From: Fragilaria crotonensis
Taxonomy: Eukaryota > Bacillariophyta > Fragilariophyceae > Fragilariales > Fragilariaceae
Direction: 5' to 3'
DNA length: 47,178 nucleotides
Assembly (NCBI GenBank): GCA_022925895.1
Contig: JAKSYS010000504.1
Coordinates: 1-47,178, forward strand
Both the position numbers and the translations under genes were made by a program. Each line of letters begins with the position of its first letter. The first letter of the stretch is position 1. The notes beneath the pieces are model-generated. The model ran no database searches. It was not told the DNA's origin and was given only the letters and a program-made list of their open reading frames with translations. This document shows positions 1 through 10,569 of this stretch, one piece after another.

Positions 1-4
1 CATC

Positions 5-77
5 GGGAATGCCTAATGCACTAAAACTTAAGGAGCAAACTAAACACTAAACCAATCAGAATCCGCGGAGACGTCAT
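5..77 (+). repeat. Left terminal inverted repeat of the 1-kb element
   Basis: It begins GGGAATGCCTAATGCACT and ends GCGGAGACGTCAT. Its reverse complement is found at 970-1043. It carries an ACGTCA (CRE-like) motif at its inner end. Confidence 0.85.
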
Positions 78-685
78 CATTTCGAGTTTCGTCCTCAATG
101 ACTATTTGCACCCCTCTCTAAATAAAGCACTTCGATCGAGGCTTTGAAAATTCGATCATGCATATTCGTATACATACATAATCTTAGACACATGTAAGAG
201 AGGATCTTCATGTGCATTCGAGTTTGAACTCACATTCATTTATGCAAATGCATGGGCATACGATATATACGATATACGTAATCTGTATGCACACCAAGGA
301 CTTGTATGCATACATTGTACCAGGTTGGCGTGTCTTCGTACAAATCGGCTCCTGAAATACTACGAAGACAAATCAACGATCGTCTGATACTGGATGTCTA
401 CGGGAGTTTGTCGTCGTGTGTACTACAGTAGCACGTGACATGTATTGATATGAAAAACAGTAAATCGATACGAATGCAACTACTTCAGTACGAGTAATGC
501 TACTACGACAGTACGCCATACAACATGTTTCCGTACGCCGGTGTTGTTGTCAGGTGAGACCCTTGGAAAAAATGCGATGAAAATCAATCAAAACAGCTTC
601 TCCCATGGTCACTACAACTGACAGACTACAATTGCTACATGAATAGAGGATACAGATTGGAAAGTTAAAGGGTCAACTACAAGAG

Positions 686-720
686 AATGGACCCTCAACT
701 GTCAACAGTTGAGGTCCATT
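686..720. repeat. Near-perfect 35-bp hairpin
   Basis: A 16-bp stem (AATGGACC..TCAACTGT against ACAGTTGAGGTCCATT) has one bulged C and almost no loop. It lies inside the 1-kb inverted-repeat element but off its centre (about 524), so it is not the fold-back centre of that element. Confidence 0.7.
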
Positions 721-969
721 GTCGCAAATACAATTTAATTGTTTTGTGCTCATCCGGATGCGTACCAGTCTTTTCAAGACCGTTTCTACGTGATTCTACC
801 TACTGTGGACTACGTAAGTTTAATAGTGCAGTACTATTTTCCTTATCTAATTTCAAAACTGGACGTTGAAAACGTAGCGTTGCGATGCCGGCGTGCAATT
901 TGAATATACATTTATATGCATGTATAAGATAACGATCACCTCAGATGACTATTTTTACCCCTCTCCCCT

Positions 970-1043
970 ATGACGTCTCCGCGGATTCTGATTGGTTTAG
1001 GGCTTTAGTTTGCTCCTTAAGTTTTAGTGCATTAGGCATTCCC
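970..1043 (-). repeat. Right terminal inverted repeat of the 1-kb element
   Basis: Inverted copy of 5-77. The only clear mismatch is AAAGCCCTAAA here against AAACACTAAA on the left. It includes the mirror ATGACGTC motif at 970-977. Confidence 0.85.
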
Positions 1044-1149
1044 AGTGCACTCCTCTAAATCTGTACTCCAAGTATGACGTAGCACACCTTCACTCACACA
1101 ACTCTTGCCAACAACCCGATTCACTGGGATATCAACCTAAGAAGCCAGC

Positions 1150-2252
1150 ATGATTGCTACTAGGAGTAGAGGAAGACTACCGATCGTAAAGCTGAACATC
1201 AGCGTTGCCAAGTATATTGTGTTGCCAACGTTGACCCTGATTGTTTGGTTGGTTTGTCAACATTTGAACTACGTTGTGGATCGCATGCGAGCTACCGTGA
1301 GTCAAGACAAGGAGTTGGAAGAGCAACGGTTGGGTGCGGTCGTTCTTCTAGCTCCTCCACGGAATGAAATCACCTTTTGGCACAGCACCTCACGATTTTG
1401 CTTTTTGATGCGAGCCATACGAAGTGTGGATCAACACCTCAATCAGCGCTATGGTCCTTATCCTGTATACGTATTGGTTGCCAGGACTATGAGCTGCATC
1501 CACGCCACGCGGATGGGCCATACACAGAGCAAGATCAGGCTCTGATCAGATCGTGGGCACCAAATTCCAACATCACGTTCCAGCAAATCAACCTCTATAG
1601 TGCAGACGCTCTGGAGCCAGGTACCACCGTTGAGCAAATTACGAGATGGCGCAAGGGTGAAGATGGTGCGACAGAAGGTCGCGATTTGGATTATCAAAGC
1701 ATGTGTCGGCTATGGTCTGGGCGTTTGCAAACAATGCTCTTCTTGCAGATTCAAGTACTACCTTAGACTTGACGACGATTCTTTATTCACAGACAAACTG
1801 CCCTTCGATCCCTTCCAACAAATGGATAAAGACGGATTACTGTACGCCTGGCGACGCGATAGCTACGAGGAATGGGGCCTTGCTAAATTAAATGAACTCG
1901 TTAAGAGGCATATCCGGATTGACGATGACGCACTCTTTACGAGCGATCGAGAGTTTTGGGGGTCGGAGCCGTACAACAATTTTCACGTTTCTCGTGTCTC
2001 CTTTTGGGCGTCTCAAAGTGGCAGGCTTTCTGGAAAGACCTGAACGAAGAACATGCGTTCTTCAAGTATCGACTAGGTGATGCTGCACGTGCTGCAGCTA
2101 TCATGATGATGCCTAGAAGCAAGGTGGCGAGATGGGAATCCTATCCTTATGCTCACAATTCGAACGATATGCAATATCGTTGGGCGCCAAAAGCTTGGAA
2201 ACTGGAATGCGAAGCAGCTGCCAACAAGTCTGGGTTTGAACGAAGCCAATAA
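1150..2252 (+). CDS. GT15 (Kre2/Mnt1-like) alpha-mannosyltransferase, frameshifted
   Basis: This is probably a Golgi type II membrane glycosyltransferase that adds mannose to glycoproteins. The ATG at 1150 is followed by a short basic tail and one membrane span (about residues 21-43). The lumenal domain shows GT15 features in order: DLDYQSMCRLWSG, then YYLRLDDDS, which replaces the usual YWRVEP block; the YNNFHVSRVSFW segment, which aligns with the family NFEI motif; and YRLGDAARAAA, equivalent to YERWGDAPVHS, followed by a Y.HN element. The reading frame changes near 1485 (GCCAGG where GCCAAGG is expected), near 1700 and near 2030, with no in-frame stop otherwise. Either consensus errors or a young pseudogene would explain this. 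About 365 residues once read through. It is convergent with the EGF gene at 2438. The family call is by motif pattern and fairly secure; substrate is inferred. Confidence 0.65.
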
Positions 2253-2437
2253 CAGATCGAGCGGAGTAGGAATTCGCTCTAGCGTTCTAGCAACGTGAAC
2301 TACTGTGGTGTCTGTACTAAGAGCGTGACCTTCCGTCTCCGCCAAACCATCGGCAGATTTGACCCCCTATAAAAATCCCGCATTGCATTGTCACTGCAGG
2401 TCCGTATCTTCCATCAGAGTGTTGACAGTCAATATGT

Positions 2438-3385
2438 CTATACAATATCCCGCGATCCCATGATCACCTCCCCATACATTCGAACACTGCCGTTCGTTGA
2501 GCTCGTAGTATCAATCTCAGTACGTTTATTGTTGTTGTGGCCCATTTCCACAATGCACTGGTGCTCATCCTGATTTCGTTTTTGACGAGATCGCCACATG
2601 ACGACTCCTACTAGAACAGCAACAAGAAATGCACATGTAGCGGCAACGACCGTCAAGACTGACGAGGTTGAGGAAGGGTCTGATTGTTGCTCTACGGATT
2701 GCGAAGTAGCAGAATCCATTGGAATGGCATTCGATATGAAAAACTGACAATGAGGGCCCTCCCAACCAGAACTGCAATCGCATCCTTTGTGACTGTGATA
2801 TGCAATCGTTAGGCGTGTGTGTTTGTGTTTGTGTGTATGGCGTCTGTCACATGATATACATGCATACTTTTGGTGTACGACATTGCAAACTTACCCTTGA
2901 TTCGCAGCCACCATTTGTCGGCAGGAACCGCCATTGGCACAATAGCTTTGCCTCACTTGCGCATCAGTGGAACAGAACACCATTGCCGCCTTTCGACAGA
3001 AATGCAACGCATACGCAGCGCTGAGATCAGATGTTGTTGCATCACATTCGCAATGGCGAAAGACTCCCCCACGATCATCTTGTGCTTTCTCACAGGTAGC
3101 CCCATTGGAACAGAGCTTCTGGTCTGTGTCACATAATACAAGGGATATTTCACATTGAAGACCGGCATATCCTACAGGGCATTGGCAAAACATGTTGCTG
3201 TACGTTGGAGGTCGGTAAGCGTAAGCATCAGGGTCATTTTCATTCATCTCCGCAGCGTAACCGAATTGAGGTGCGCCGATTGTGCATGCTCCACCATTTC
3301 GACATTGCAAACTACAGCTCTGCGTATCTGTGGCTGCGGCAGCTGCGATGGTGCAAGCAAGGAGGAATAGTATTGATTGTCTCAT
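2438..3385 (-). CDS. EGF-like repeat type I membrane protein
   Basis: Two exons (3385-2895 and 2792-2438) joined across a 102-bp GT-AG intron (2793-2894, donor GTAAGT) give 281 residues with no frameshift. The chosen ATG gives a clean signal peptide (MRQSILFLLACTIAAAAA); the ATG 69 bases upstream would bury it. Three EGF-like modules follow. The first ends FCQCPVGYAGLQCE. The second starts LCDTDQKLCSNGATC and is atypically long. The third, SYCANGGSC..CDCSSGWEGPHC, is split by the intron. After a Ser/Gln-rich stalk, a membrane span occupies about residues 209-230, then RSRQKRN stop-transfer and a ~45-residue cytoplasmic tail. Such proteins are usually surface adhesion or recognition proteins; ligand and role cannot be told. 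The intron holds a GT-rich microsatellite. Confidence 0.85.
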
Positions 3386-4171
3386 CGTTCTTATTCGTTC
3401 GATAGTTGGATTGTCGATTGCTGGGAGAGGTATTACACACAATTTATCATACACACATACTCCGAGTATAGGGAATAGGGACTCCCAACTCCCAATCAGT
3501 CAACTGAACAGCGAGGTGCTGGTACTGTACTTGTATATGCCAGTGCCTGGACGCCAAATGACTCCCGTTAATTACCACGAACTTCCGTATAAACCTTCTT
3601 CCTGGAGGAGGCGTAAAGTACGTGCTGTACGTTTGTACCACATGTGGACTCAGGAAAGGTCTTTTTCATTCCTTCGAATTCATATGGCAGCCATACATAT
3701 GATGGAGGAATTCACGACAACGCCACCGGGAAAACCAGGTGATTTTTACGACGTAATGACAGTACTTCGCCTACGGCCCCGTTTACGGAGCTCCAGGAAT
3801 GTGACATCGGTGAGCAAGATGACATCTGAAAGTTTTTCATTGAGTCATTATGTAGACAACCTACGCATACATTATTTTATTGCCTTGACAGCTTGAAAGG
3901 CGTGACGAGCCATCTGATTTGTCCAAATGTCCGTATCTGGGACTGCGATGCACGTACCAACGTACCAACTGGGACTGCGCAAACGGGTGAGCACACATGA
4001 GTGTTTCGAATCGTGGCAGGCTTCGCATTTTTGTTGACACTTCCATCGCCATAATGGTTCGCATTCATACCCTTCTCGTGATCATCCCTTCCTGATGTCA
4101 CACATTATCAACACAGTAAAAGCAAAAACACAAAGTCAATCAAGTGAAACACTGAAAAAACGCAAATAGCA
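3386..4171. other. Divergent intergenic region
   Basis: This 786-bp stretch lies between the divergently transcribed EGF gene and the small gene at 4172 and must hold both promoters. I see no convincing coding sequence or RNA gene in it; the open frames here lack codon structure and are short. Confidence 0.6.
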
Positions 4172-4474
4172 ATGACCTGGGGAGTCTTTTGGAACGTTTA
4201 TCGGACCGGCACAACCAGAAGCGTTGCCACCCTAGCCCGTGGAAATGCTGCCAGGGTCAGCCAAACTACCCGCTCGGCTTCCAGCACTCAAACCGCAGTC
4301 ACTGAATCCAAGGAGACTACTCCTGTCAAGAAGTCATTTTGGGAAACACCCATCGAAGTAAGTTCAAATGGCAGATTTCCTTCTCTCTCTGTGCCATCCG
4401 TCATATTCTTACCTCTCGTTGCCTAATCCTCGACATGTCAGGAGGACGAAGACCTGCTGTGGATGCTGAATTAG
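4172..4474 (+). CDS. Small two-exon protein, possibly mitochondrial
   Basis: Exon 1 (4172-4357) and exon 2 (4442-4474) join in phase 0 across an 84-bp intron with donor GTAAGT and acceptor CAG. The product is 72 residues. The first ~40 residues are rich in Arg, Ser, Thr and Ala and free of acidic residues (NVYRTGTTRSVATLARGNAA), as in a mitochondrial presequence. The remainder is short: KKSFWETPIE, then after the intron EDEDLLWMLN and stop. Reading through the intron instead gives an 84-residue product with a meaningless tail. The acidic-hydrophobic C-terminus could be an interaction motif. I do not recognise the family; localisation is inference from composition. Confidence 0.5.
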
Positions 4475-4719
4475 ACGTGCCCATGTAGGAGGCGTGTGCG
4501 TCGCAAGGGCCTTGCTCTGATGTCATCAGGCGCATGAATTCACGTCTTTCCAACTTTAGGCGCGTGATTTTCACAAAATTCACAAAGGAATGCTTGCAAT
4601 TTACATTCAACTCCTGCACAATATTATGAGCAATAATTGCACTCAATCCCTAAACATAGTTTCCCCCTACTTTTTTATAATAATCTGCATGCTGAAGCAA
4701 CAAATATGCAGGCCCAAAT

Positions 4720-7154
4720 CTATAGGCATTCGGAAGAAGGGCAGCAAGTCGAGCAGCATTGACACGAAATCTCCGGGGTCTTGCCCCCACAGTCGGCCCA
4801 AATGTCAGTCAGTCTCGAAATGGCACACACTTCACTCGGAACATTGCCCCCAAGGTTGTTATTTTCCATTCCAAGCTCCGTCAGTTTCTGCAACTGAGCA
4901 AGAGTCGAAGGCACAGTGCCAGTCAATTGATTGGAAAACACGTATAATTGTCGCAAATCTTTCAAGTATCCAAAGCAGTCTGGAATGGTGCTCGTGAAAT
5001 TGTTGGAATCCAAAAACAAGGCCTCTGCGTAGCGGACGCAACGTTAGTCGAAAGATGGAAAGATGACATGGGAATCTTGTTATAGGCGACTTACTCAATC
5101 CAGACAGGGCACAAAGGCCAGTTGGCAAGGATCCGCCAAAGCCATTGTCTGAAAGATAAAGACCTTGAAGATTCTGTGACAGTTGTCCACCGAGAATGGG
5201 ATCGATCGAACCAAGAAACTTATTCGAGCTCAAAAACAACACTTCTATCAAAAGTTGTGAGGAATCTGGCGCGACGGCGAAATTTCAAAAGTCACCAAAA
5301 AAAACGTACCCAAGCTACTCATGCGGCCCATCCAACTAGGCAATGAGCCTGTCAAACGATTTTGAAACAAGTGAAGCTGCTTCAGGTTTATCAGGCTCGA
5401 TAGATCTGGCACTTGTCCTGTTAGCGCATTCGCCCCGAAATTGAAAACGACTACACAACGGAAAGAGAACCGTGAGCCTCAACAGACTACAACAACAATT
5501 TCTTTGAGTCCAACACAACTTACAGAGATTACCCAGACGCGAAATCTCGGTTGGGATGAGACCAGTGAGAGAGTTATTTTGAGCAGAGGCGTATTCCAAG
5601 TTTTTCATGCCACCAAGTTCACTTGGTATCGAACCTGCAAAGTGATTCATGTCGAAGTTGAAGGAGACTGAATGCAAGTGCGTGAGTAAAACGATACTTT
5701 GGTACAACAGATGCTTTATGCACTCACTCATATTTGTCAGGCGTCCCATTGTCTTCGGAATTGTTCCAGTCAAAGCATTATTGTCCAAATACAAGTACTC
5801 AAGCATTTGCAAACCTGCGATTTGATCAATGAGCGAACCTGTGAATTTGTTGTTGCTGAGACCCAGATATTGGATGCCAGTTTCTGCAAGCTGCCTCAGA
5901 GGTATGCCTCCACTGAATTTATTATTGAACAAGATGAGCTTCTCGAGGTTCTTCAAATTTTCGATTCGAAGGATCAACCCTCCTTCTAGTTGGTTGTTCT
6001 GGAGGTTGATGTAGTTCAACTGGGTTGAATCATACAGCTCATGGGGAATGCCACCGGTAAGAGCGTTGTTATACAGACCGAGCTGTCCAAGGATTTGAAG
6101 CTTTCCAATAGACATCGGAATCTGGCCAACAAGCAGGGGGTGGTTCTTCACAACAAGATTCTCCAACATCGTAAGGGCTCCCAGCTCTTCCGGAAGAGTT
6201 CCCTGAAGTCCATGATTATCTTCATTCACTGCAGTTTAGCAAAAATGCACATTATCTATCGCGATGAAGCACATCGGCACTTACCAAAGGCAATCGCTCT
6301 AACTTGACCCTCGTCATTGCAACTAATGCCGGTCCAGTATAGATTCTCGCATTCGTCATCAAATAACCAATTATTTTCTGCCCAAGTATCGGGACCATTC
6401 GTGGAATAGTAGAAAACCGCAAGAGCGTATCGCTGAGCGATACGTGAATTGCTCACAGTCTCCGATGGTGTCAGTTTCAACGTATCAGAGCGCATAATGT
6501 ATTCTCTTGCTTTGTACTGCGGAGTATCAACTTCGTGCAAACCTTCGCTTGACACAGTCTTGAAAATTTCCAGAAGGGCCTTTTCTCTTTGATTCAGATT
6601 AGCATCGGAATCGTCTTCCGTTGTTGAGCTGCTTTGGGGAGCCTGGCGCGTGGAAAGGACTACAGATATAGCAATAATGCCCGCAATGACAACTAAAAGA
6701 ACGGTTCCCCAAATCAGGTAGAAGCGCCGACTTCGTTTGCTTTGAGATGCTTTAATTGGCCGAGATCCATCGCCCTTGCCCATGGACATCATTGTTACCA
6801 TAGTCTTGATACCACGATCAGAGGAAGTTTTGGAAGTTGCTGGACTCGGATACACAGGTTTTGCAGATCTAGCTGCAGTATGTTCCTGTTCCTCACTGCC
6901 TTGTTCAACATCGTCAACCTTTTCTCTTCGATACCCTGGATTGGCGGCTTTCTCGCTGATCTAGAAATTGTTCCAGTCAAAGAACTTAGCACGGAGCTTA
7001 CGCTGGAAGACTCCGACATGTCGTCACACTCCCATTGCTCATCGTCTTGTTGATCCTCCTCCAAGAACGGAGAGATGTTTTCTTCCTCTGAAGTCATCTT
7101 CTTCTTGCTGCCCTTTATGTGTGCAGAAATATTTCGACCAGACCACCGACTCAT
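4720..7154 (-). CDS. LRR single-pass membrane protein (LRR receptor-like, no kinase)
   Basis: Six exons: 7154-6285, 6228-5728, 5667-5524, 5450-5310, 5244-5095 and 5024-4720. The five introns are 56-73 bp and every one is phase 1. The product is about 703 residues. The N-terminal ~145 residues are acidic and Ser-rich, then come SKRSRRFYLIWG and a membrane span (VLLVVIAGIIAISVVL), then an extracellular region with the plant-type LRR cap (ALAVFYYSTNGPDTW..WLFDDECENLYWTGISC). About 14 LRRs of 24 residues follow, with NN.LTG.IP spacing. The tail is Cys-rich (CQCCSTCCPSSEC). There is no kinase domain. This architecture is common in diatoms as candidate surface receptors; the ligand is unknown. One base is missing in exon 1 around 6940-6960, where the frame changes between SLTGTISRS and NPGYRREKVDD. 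Confidence 0.85.
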
Positions 7155-7819
7155 CGTGTGTCAACTAATTGGCGTCGAACGCACGGAGGCTCGCGTACGG
7201 ACTTGACTTGTCGTGCAACGACTGCAGATAGTGCGTCTAGAATAGGTGCGAGATCCCACAGGAAAGGATATTGAATACAATTTTTGATCTTTGTATAAAT
7301 GCAGTTGAATGCCTTTGATGAGCCTCTTTGAACTAGAGTATGGGTGGACAAGGCCTTGGACAAACGAGTGTATATTCATGCTTTTCATTCTTGGGTACTA
7401 GTTTGACATCGATTTGTGACCTTGGTTTTGTCCAACGGATGCTCAAAATTTTAGTTGGTGCGCAGTGACTCCGTCTGGTCGTTCACTACGCCTCCAAGGC
7501 GTCGTAGCAGACAACAGTACACCTCGAGCTCCCCAAAATTGCCGACCGTTCGCATAATGAATCTACACAGCCGTATGGGATTCACGTGCGCATGACAACT
7601 TTTTGAGACGTCAGAATGACGTCCAATTTGAAAAGATATTGCCGATCTGATGGTGCTCGCGGCTTCAACTTACCGTCTTGCTACCGGCGTATGTCAGCGA
7701 TCCTCGTCTCGCGTCCCGATGTGTTGCAAGCCGTCGGACTGGAGCCCGCCACCCTTCGCGATACACCTGGCGTAGCATCGTTACGGTTGTAGTTTGCCTG
7801 AATCTTAACTTCGTTGACC
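7155..7819. other. Divergent promoter region
   Basis: This 665-bp gap lies between the LRR gene (minus) and the plastid-protein gene (plus). Apart from the CRE palindrome at 7607-7623 I see no gene or repeat in it. Confidence 0.6.
7607..7623. promoter_or_regulatory. Palindromic pair of CRE-like sites (ACGTCA..TGACGT)
   Basis: GACGTCA-GAA-TGACGTC is a perfect 17-bp palindrome, about 200 bp before the ATG of the plastid-targeted protein and 450 bp before the LRR gene. TGACGT is the core bound by bZIP factors. In the diatom Phaeodactylum, TGACGT-type CO2/cAMP-responsive elements control some plastid carbon-related genes. That this site is functional, and which gene it serves, is inference. Confidence 0.4.
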
Positions 7820-9776
7820 ATGAGATTCTCCACCTTCGCCGTCCTATCCGTCGTTGCGTCCGCTTCGGCTTTCGTCCCATCGACGAACCATGCATTCACA
7901 CGTTCCAAGCCACTATTTGCCTTGGAGGATTTGGAGGCCAAGCTTCTCGCACCTCCGCGCCCAAGAAATCGACCGAGAAGCCAAAGCCTGCTCCCAAGGC
8001 GAAGGTCGAAAACCCAAACCTGCACCAAAGGTCGAGAAGCCAAAGCCTGTGCCAAAGGAAAAGATTGAGATGCCCAAGTATGTGGCTACTCCTCCGCCAA
8101 AGCCTGCCCCTGCCACAAAGCCCGCCCCAGTTGTCAAGGCGACAAAGCAGGGAGGCGCCTATGACTTCTCCGGCGTCGCCGAGAAGAAGAAGGAGCCCGT
8201 GAGGCCAAGAGCTACTCCTCGAACCACTCCTGTTGTCACAAAACCGAAGCCAGAGAAGGTCGTTGCTCCACCAAAGAAACCTGTCGAGTCCGAACCTAAT
8301 GCTGGCTTAGTCGGAGTGGCCCTTGGTAGTGCACCGCTCGTTTTGGTTCCCCTTGTCGCACTCTCTGCTGGAAGGAGTTTTTGACCAAGACTGCTGCTCG
8401 TCGTGCGGAAATTGAGGCCGAGATTGCTGCTCAGGCGGCCGCCAAGATAAGAAGGCTCGCAGCGCCGAGGTAGACAGCGAAGGGCTCGTCAAGGCGGTTG
8501 TGAGTGAATCGGTATCTAAAACAAAAGTGCTTGTTGAGATTCTATCTAACGTTCTTTCACCATTCTGCAGGGCTTTTTGGGAGGAGCTGCAGTCTCCCTT
8601 GGTCTGATCCTTGCCAACCCGCTCGCCGGCACTGAATTTCCTTCATTGCCTTCTGCTCCTTCAATTTCTCAAGGTACCTCTGCTACAAAGGTTCCTGCTG
8701 TTTCAACTCCAAACAAGGTTGTTACCAAGACGAAGGCTCTGTTTGAACAAGGGTACAACTTCGAAGGTGTTGAAAATGAGAAGGCCAAGGCCGCTGCAGC
8801 TGCCGCTGACTTTAAATTGGTACGTCACAGGATGTTGCTTTGAGTATATTGGACAGAGTACTGAAATTTGTTTCGTTATAGGCTCAAGAAAAGGCAAAGG
8901 AAGAGAAGGCTGCTCTTATCAAGGCCAAGGCTGAGGCTGCCCGAAAGGAGGCTGCCGAGAAGAAGGTAAGACACATCGTGGTATGCATCACGACATCTCT
9001 TTATACGACCTCACTCTTTGCCCCTATAGACCGCTGCGATAGCCAAGGCCAAGGCTGAGGCCGCTGCAAAGGAAGAGAAACTCGCTGCAGCCGCAGAAAA
9101 AGGAAGCTGAGGCCAAGGCTAAGCTTGACAAGGTCCAGGTACGAAACGCACAGTTCGAGAGACCGTACCTTGTTGCAACTGAGTCTAATCTTAATGTTTG
9201 CTTGTTCTTCTAGGGTGACTCTTCCAAGGCCGTCGAAGCGGAAGAAAAAGCAAGCACAGCTGCAAAGGTTGAGGAGGATAAGGCAGCCGCATTGGAAGCT
9301 GACAAGAAGGCAGCTGATGCCAAGGAAGCCAAAGCCAAGGAGGAGAAGCTTCTCGCGGAAGAAAGCCAAGCAGAGGCTATCGCTGAAAAGAAGGTAAGTG
9401 AACCGCGCTGAAGAGATCAACACCGCGAATAAGTGAACTCAGCTTGTTTCAGGCGGAGCTTGATGCTATTGCCAAGAAGGCCGCGGCGGAGAAGGAAGCC
9501 GCCAAGGCCGCGGCAGAAGAGAAAGCTCTTGCTGCTCAGACCGCTAAGCAAGCTCCAGTGCCGGTTCCAGCTCCTGTTCCAGCTCCTGTTCCGGTTCCAG
9601 CTCCGGTTCCAGCTCCAGCCCCAGTACCAAAGGCGACTCCAGCACCTGCAGCAGCACCAACTCCGTCCGCGGGTCTCGGTGTCATTACTGGAACCGCATC
9701 TGGTGGCCGGGTCCTTCCCAAGGAAGAAGTTAGTGCTGATCTCTTGAATATGCTCAAAGTACAACTAAGTGAATAG
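7820..9776 (+). CDS. Plastid-targeted Pro/Ala/Lys-rich repeat protein
   Basis: Six exons: 7820-8499, 8571-8819, 8882-8965, 9030-9138, 9214-9393 and 9453-9776. All introns are 59-75 bp and phase 0. The N-terminus (MRFSTFAVLSVVASASAFVP) is a signal peptide ending in ASAF, the diatom plastid-import motif. Then come: a Lys/Pro tract of KPKPAPK type; two short related motifs, GGAYDFSGV and QGYNFEGV; a hydrophobic stretch near 8300-8375 (GLVGVALGSAPLVLVPLVAL) and another at 8571-8635 (GFLGGAAVSLGLILANPLAG); long Ala/Lys/Glu helix runs over exons 2-6; a Pro-Val-Ala repeat (PVPAPVPAPVP); and a conserved-looking end, GRVLPKEEVSADLLNML. Indels break the frame several times in exon 1 (near 7960, 8030, 8380, 8450) and once in exon 4 (extra A near 9107). 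The role is unknown; structure suggests a membrane-associated scaffold. Confidence 0.7.
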
Positions 9777-10569
9777 TGTAGGAGGTATTTTGAGACGCTA
9801 GCTTGCTCGTGTAGTGTTGTGCGTTGTTCATGTTTTGCACGCATGATGCACCTCACGCGTGGTATCGGTTTATGAATCGCTCTTGCAAACCCGTAGAATC
9901 TCTAAGTTCTACGTCCAAAGGGCTGTGTTGCGACTGGCGACCTCTGAAATTCGGGTGGCGTTGTGGCGTTTATACGGCACAAGTTTTGCTGAATGGTCGG
10001 CGCACTCGACCGGCGTGTTGATGGGTGAAAAGTGATTATTAATAAGTCATTACGTAATGAACGAAACTCTCAAGTCCCAAGGGATTACACTGGCTACTAG
10101 CTAAGTAAGTCTATAATTTTTTAGTCGGACCGTGTGTATTATCATATAATTTTTTATGTGGAGGGCTATGCCGACAGGTGTGTCCCTATTGAATCCATAG
10201 ATTAGATTTTTGGGCCAGCGCTGGGGGAGCAGGCAGATCGTCGACAATACTTTCGTTGCAAATACTCTATATTCAGCAATGAAGATAAGTAAAGATCTTT
10301 GCATGCGGCGTCCGTCATTACCATTGTAGCAAGGCCTAAATAAAGACGTCTGCGACAAATTCCGACGGTTGTTTCCAATCCAATGTCTGCCTGGAGCGCA
10401 CCAATAATTTGGTCACAGTCATGCGTTTCCCCATGTATATCGTAAGCACTGGAATCCGGTCTTGTAAGTAAATCACAGATTTGAGGCAATTTTACCGCCG
10501 TTTCAAAACCCTTGCTTCGGCACCCCCGTCAACAAAGTGGCTGGCATATTAGGGATCATCAACACAATC
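9777..10569. other. Intergenic region with one doubtful minus-strand frame
   Basis: I see no recognisable gene in this 793-bp stretch. A 95-residue minus-strand frame (10489-10202) starts MPQICDLLTRPDSSAYD and has a helical look, but no family, splice or codon evidence supports it. The rest is AT-rich spacer between two plus-strand genes. Confidence 0.5.

Larger units (their letters stand above)
5..1043. mobile_element. Non-autonomous element with terminal inverted repeats (MITE/foldback-like)
   Basis: The two ends are inverted copies of each other (5-77 and 970-1043), nearly identical apart from one small cluster of changes near the middle. The interior is AT-rich and rich in TATACGATATAC-type tracts, with no convincing gene. 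Just inside the inverted repeats a second block, at 93-119 and 939-968, is repeated in direct orientation (core GACTATTT..ACCCCTCTC). No target duplication can be read: the left flank is only 4 bases long at the window edge and does not match the right flank. The superfamily is unknown; length and lack of coding sequence suggest a non-autonomous DNA transposon. Confidence 0.75.

Noticed and set aside
1150-2252. Classifying the GT15 gene as a pseudogene.
   Set aside because: The same type of single-base indel affects V-ATPase A and other genes of the window, so artefact cannot be excluded.
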